From positions 1,494,858 to 1,558,857 of the forward strand of contig CP017950.1 of assembly GCA_002838205.1 (NCBI GenBank): a stretch of 64,000 nt of DNA, given 5' to 3'. This DNA comes from Tenericutes bacterium MZ-XQ. GTDB lineage: Bacteria > Bacillota_I > Bacilli_A > Acholeplasmatales > Acholeplasmataceae. Under the pieces are notes generated by a model that worked only from the letters and a program-made list of their open reading frames with translations, searched no databases and was not told the origin of the DNA. This document shows positions 61,798 through 64,000 of this stretch, piece after piece. Made by a program: the position numbers and the translations under genes. The stretch's first letter is position 1; every line of letters begins with the position of its first letter.

Positions 61798-61876
61798 AAT
61801 GTCACCTCTATGTTTAGTATATCACTTTTATTTAGAAAAATTATTATATATGCATAACAAGAGATATAGATTTAAA

Positions 61877-62791
61877 CTAAACTTTACCCATAGCAAAATA
61901 AATCTGTTCTTTAAGTGTTTTTACATCAATCACATCTGTAAAAAGCTGTTTTATAGATTGAAAACCATACTCGTGAACTAATATCCCATGCAAGCATAAT
62001 GTTGCAAGCTCATGTATATTTATATCTCCAAAAAAACCACGAATAAAATCTTTATCAAAACTAAAAGCGTCTGCGATGAGCGGCATATATTCATATATTT
62101 TAGGTGCTGATACTGCATCTGCAAAGTCAAGTATGTATATATCAAAATTAGGCGTGATTATGATATTATCTTCTGTTAAATCACCATGTACAAAAACTCT
62201 TTTTTCATCTTTGATTTGATTTAGAAAAAGTGTTTGCATATCTTTTATATCTTTTGGACAATCCATCCATTTATCAGATGCTAACGTCCGATTTATAACT
62301 TCAATTTCATTGATATGTTCAGATGATTTTGAAAAGCGATCCACAATCCATTTTATCTTCTTACCGATAATGTATTTTTGATCGCTTGATAACGAAGACT
62401 TTATGTCTCCTATTGTTATACCATCTATATATTCCATGATCAGGTAATTAAACTCATACTTATCATCAACACTACCTTTCGCGATCATCTTTGGGACTAA
62501 GATATCTAGTTTATGAGCTATATCCATAGCCTTTATTTCTGTTTCATATGCTGATGTACTATCATATTCAGATGCTTTTGGAGCAAATATCTTAACTATA
62601 TATTTACCCACTTTAAAAACACCATGAGTACCTGGTTTCGTGTTTTCTATTTTACCAAATGGTATTTGTTCAATCTCAAAAATTCTTTTGATTAAAGGTT
62701 CAAAAATAGAAACAGATTGAAAAACATCTCCCCATGTTTTCCAATCTCTAATTTCATATTTAAAAAATATATTTCTCTGTTCATAATACAC
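61877..62791 (-). CDS. APH/choline-kinase-like phosphotransferase
   Basis: 304 residues, kinase-like fold. The glycine-rich part is KPGTHGVFKVGKYIVKIF (Lys in IVKIF), the hinge is LIMEYIDGITIG and the catalytic loop is FVHGDLTEDNIIITP with the metal Asp in YILDFADAVSA. Cytoplasmic. It may phosphorylate an aminoglycoside, choline or another small alcohol; sequence does not decide. It is close to the flavin-type oxidase gene upstream on the same strand. Confidence 0.82.
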   Translation of the reverse strand: MYYEQRNIFFKYEIRDWKTWGDVFQSVSIFEPLIKRIFEIEQIPFGKIENTKPGTHGVFKVGKYIVKIFAPKASEYDSTSAYETEIKAMDIAHKLDILVPKMIAKGSVDDKYEFNYLIMEYIDGITIGDIKSSLSSDQKYIIGKKIKWIVDRFSKSSEHINEIEVINRTLASDKWMDCPKDIKDMQTLFLNQIKDEKRVFVHGDLTEDNIIITPNFDIYILDFADAVSAPKIYEYMPLIADAFSFDKDFIRGFFGDINIHELATLCLHGILVHEYGFQSIKQLFTDVIDVKTLKEQIYFAMGKV

Positions 62792-62842
62792 CTTTTTAAC
62801 TCTGCAGTCTATTATACTATATATTCGCTGATGATAATCCTG

Positions 62843-63331
62843 TTACCAAAAAGGTTCAAGTTTAACATCTATATGATGTGTGATCGCTTTTTTCTCTACT
62901 TTATCTTCTTCAATATTAAACGCATAGCCAATCTTATCTTTATGTATATACCCCTTATATGGAGTAATCTTTATATAACAAACACTATCTAGTGATTCAT
63001 TATTGACTTCTTCATACCAATGGTGAAACACTTTCATGTATACATCTCGAATGGATTTGTTTTTCTCTTCTAAAGGATGACCAACAACAGATGCCTTTGA
63101 CCAAAATCTGTTATGTCCTCCATCAGATATCATCACATTTTCATTACTCATGATTTCATTGACGTAGTTACATCTCAAATCTGTCACCACCCAAAAAGAA
63201 CCATCGTGATAAAAAGTATCTACTGATCTAACTGATGGTACATTATCTTTTGCTGTAGCAATTAATAGTATCGTGTCTTGTTGATATTTATCTTTAATAA
63301 TATCTATGATTCCGCTTTCTTTAACGTTCAT
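62843..63331 (-). CDS. Pyridoxamine 5'-phosphate oxidase-like FMN protein
   Basis: About 162 residues from the ATG at 63331 (MNVKESGIIDIIKDKYQQDT). The domain shows LLIATAKDNVPSVRSVDTFY, SFWVVTDLRCNYVNEIMSNE and GHPLEEKNKSI, as in split-barrel flavin-binding proteins of the PNPOx superfamily. An in-frame ATG at 63382 would add 17 residues without an RBS of note. It may be an oxidoreductase or a haem/F420-independent FMN protein; true PNPOx activity is unlikely for this short divergent form. Confidence 0.72.
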   Translation of the reverse strand: MNVKESGIIDIIKDKYQQDTILLIATAKDNVPSVRSVDTFYHDGSFWVVTDLRCNYVNEIMSNENVMISDGGHNRFWSKASVVGHPLEEKNKSIRDVYMKVFHHWYEEVNNESLDSVCYIKITPYKGYIHKDKIGYAFNIEEDKVEKKAITHHIDVKLEPFW

Positions 63332-63447
63332 TTCTTTGTTTTTTCCTCTCGCTATAATATTATATTTGATTTTTGAATCCATGCTTTAAGCAATAATCCT
63401 GTGCACTCCTATATATAAATATAACATTTAATTATAACATTTACAAT

Positions 63448-63477
63448 TAAAAAAAGATGCTTAATAATCAAGCATCT
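63448..63477 (-). terminator. Terminator of the YcxB-like gene
   Basis: On the minus strand AGATGCTT, a seven-base loop and AAGCATCT are followed by seven U. It lies about 90 bases downstream of the stop codon of the gene at 63570. Confidence 0.82.
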
Positions 63478-63500
63478 CTTTGTTATAAACTTGTGTCTTT

Positions 63501-63549
63501 ATTACGGAGTTTTACCCGATTTTGATGTATACATTACGGAGTTTTACCC
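63501..63549. repeat. Two direct copies of a 17-base repeat
   Basis: ATTACGGAGTTTTACCC occurs at 63501-63517 and again at 63533-63549, 32 bases start to start, in the gap between the YcxB-like gene and its terminator. The spacer between copies differs. Only two copies are present. I do not know its role; a remnant of a mobile-element end is possible. Confidence 0.7.
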
Positions 63550-63569
63550 TAAAATATTGTGTGTTGCTT

Positions 63570-63992
63570 TTATTTCCAAAACGGTTTTTTATTTTTTCTT
63601 CTCTCAACTTTTTCAGATAAAAAATCATCTATATCTATATCGTTTATAGTAGGAACATATATCCTTGGACCTTTAATAGTATAGATAAGAAGATAATCTT
63701 TTTTTCTAATATAGTAATCAATCAATTCGTACGGAATCGTTTTTTTATTGAAATAGAAACAATCATAAATGAGATAATCGTTATGAAATTCGATATGAAT
63801 ATTATGTTGATTCTCAGTCTTTTTTAGAATATTGATATAAATATAAAACGGATAGATGATCAATCCAATCATGTTGCTAATAAAGCCAATAATTAAAGCA
63901 ATTCTAGCAATTTGAATTTCCATATTCAATGCACTTAAAAAAGATAATAGCGCAAAAATTAAAAAGGCAAGGCTTAAGAAGAACATAATCAT
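63570..63992 (-). CDS. YcxB-like small membrane protein (5' end may lie beyond the window)
   Basis: 140 residues with two TM segments (about 1-22 and 33-52) and a cytoplasmic domain. The C-terminal part (NDYLIYDCFYFNKKTIPYEL; GPRIYVPTINDI) resembles the YcxB domain. The frame stays open to the window edge, so a start further right is possible; no RBS is visible in the eight bases available. Function unknown. Confidence 0.6.
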   Translation of the reverse strand: MIMFFLSLAFLIFALLSFLSALNMEIQIARIALIIGFISNMIGLIIYPFYIYINILKKTENQHNIHIEFHNDYLIYDCFYFNKKTIPYELIDYYIRKKDYLLIYTIKGPRIYVPTINDIDIDDFLSEKVERRKNKKPFWK

Positions 63993-64000
63993 ATCAGCTT

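Noticed and set aside
63501-63549. CRISPR array
   Set aside because: There are only two 17-base repeats with one 15-base spacer and no cas genes.
1-64000. Mycoplasma-type code with TGA for Trp
   Set aside because: Trp positions in conserved motifs use TGG and several genes end in TGA (arcA, hndB), so the standard bacterial code is used.

Overview
The window is strongly AT-rich bacterial DNA with short intergenic gaps and standard stop usage: TGA terminates genes (for example the arginine deiminase) and tryptophan is TGG. The gene content is anaerobic and fermentative: a [FeFe] hydrogenase, a ferredoxin-dependent 2-oxoacid oxidoreductase, starch and maltodextrin use, arginine deiminase, many Ala-Ala-Cys type lipoproteins and no outer-membrane genes. 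This suggests a low-GC Gram-positive lineage. My best guess is the free-living relatives of Mollicutes (Izemoplasma/Haloplasma-like); that placement is inference, not shown by any marker gene here.

Layout. 1-8800: a divergent starch locus. On the minus strand are a secreted carbohydrate-binding-like protein, a maltose-type binding lipoprotein and a MalF-type permease running off the left edge. On the plus strand are a secreted type I pullulanase and a small lipoprotein. 8807-18209: a roughly 9.4 kb minus-strand operon for an NAD(P)-linked [FeFe] hydrogenase (HndA, HndB, HndC, HndD), with five small regulatory-looking genes (two DRTGG, two HATPase, one PHP) between the subunits, followed by an ABC binding protein and permease without an ATPase and a CorA channel. 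18369-21171: amylase operon (RDD protein, lipoprotein alpha-amylase, DUF1189). 21281-25424: a surface 5'-nucleotidase, a split chromate transporter and a GDPD. 25443-30704: an SLC45-like MFS protein diverging from a GPH symporter plus a YihQ-like GH31 glycosidase. 30765-34411: leucine dehydrogenase and a four-subunit 2-oxoacid:ferredoxin oxidoreductase.

34539-40679 holds CAT, esterase, MsrB, hybrid histidine kinase, PgpA-like and PI-PLC-like genes. 40759-42984: a double-CDGSH protein, an IS30 element and an SDR whose 3' end lies inside the IS end. 43084-53013: arginine deiminase, methyltransferase, DUF554, aldo/keto reductase, two esterases (one frameshifted), a Ca-type P-ATPase, DUF3137 and NYN genes. 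53030-54553: a stand-alone trpB under a T-box with a UGG specifier. 54978-59567: an arsenic resistance operon split by an IS110 element that carries a candidate bridge RNA. 59615-64000: a frameshifted PAS-GGDEF gene and several small membrane or enzyme genes.

How it fits together: secreted pullulanase and amylase would cut alpha-glucans, and MalEF and the MFS/GPH carriers would import the products. cre/LacI-like operator sites recur at the promoters of these loci and at the hydrogenase promoter. Reduced ferredoxin and NADH from sugar and branched-chain amino acid oxidation would be disposed of as H2 by the hydrogenase.
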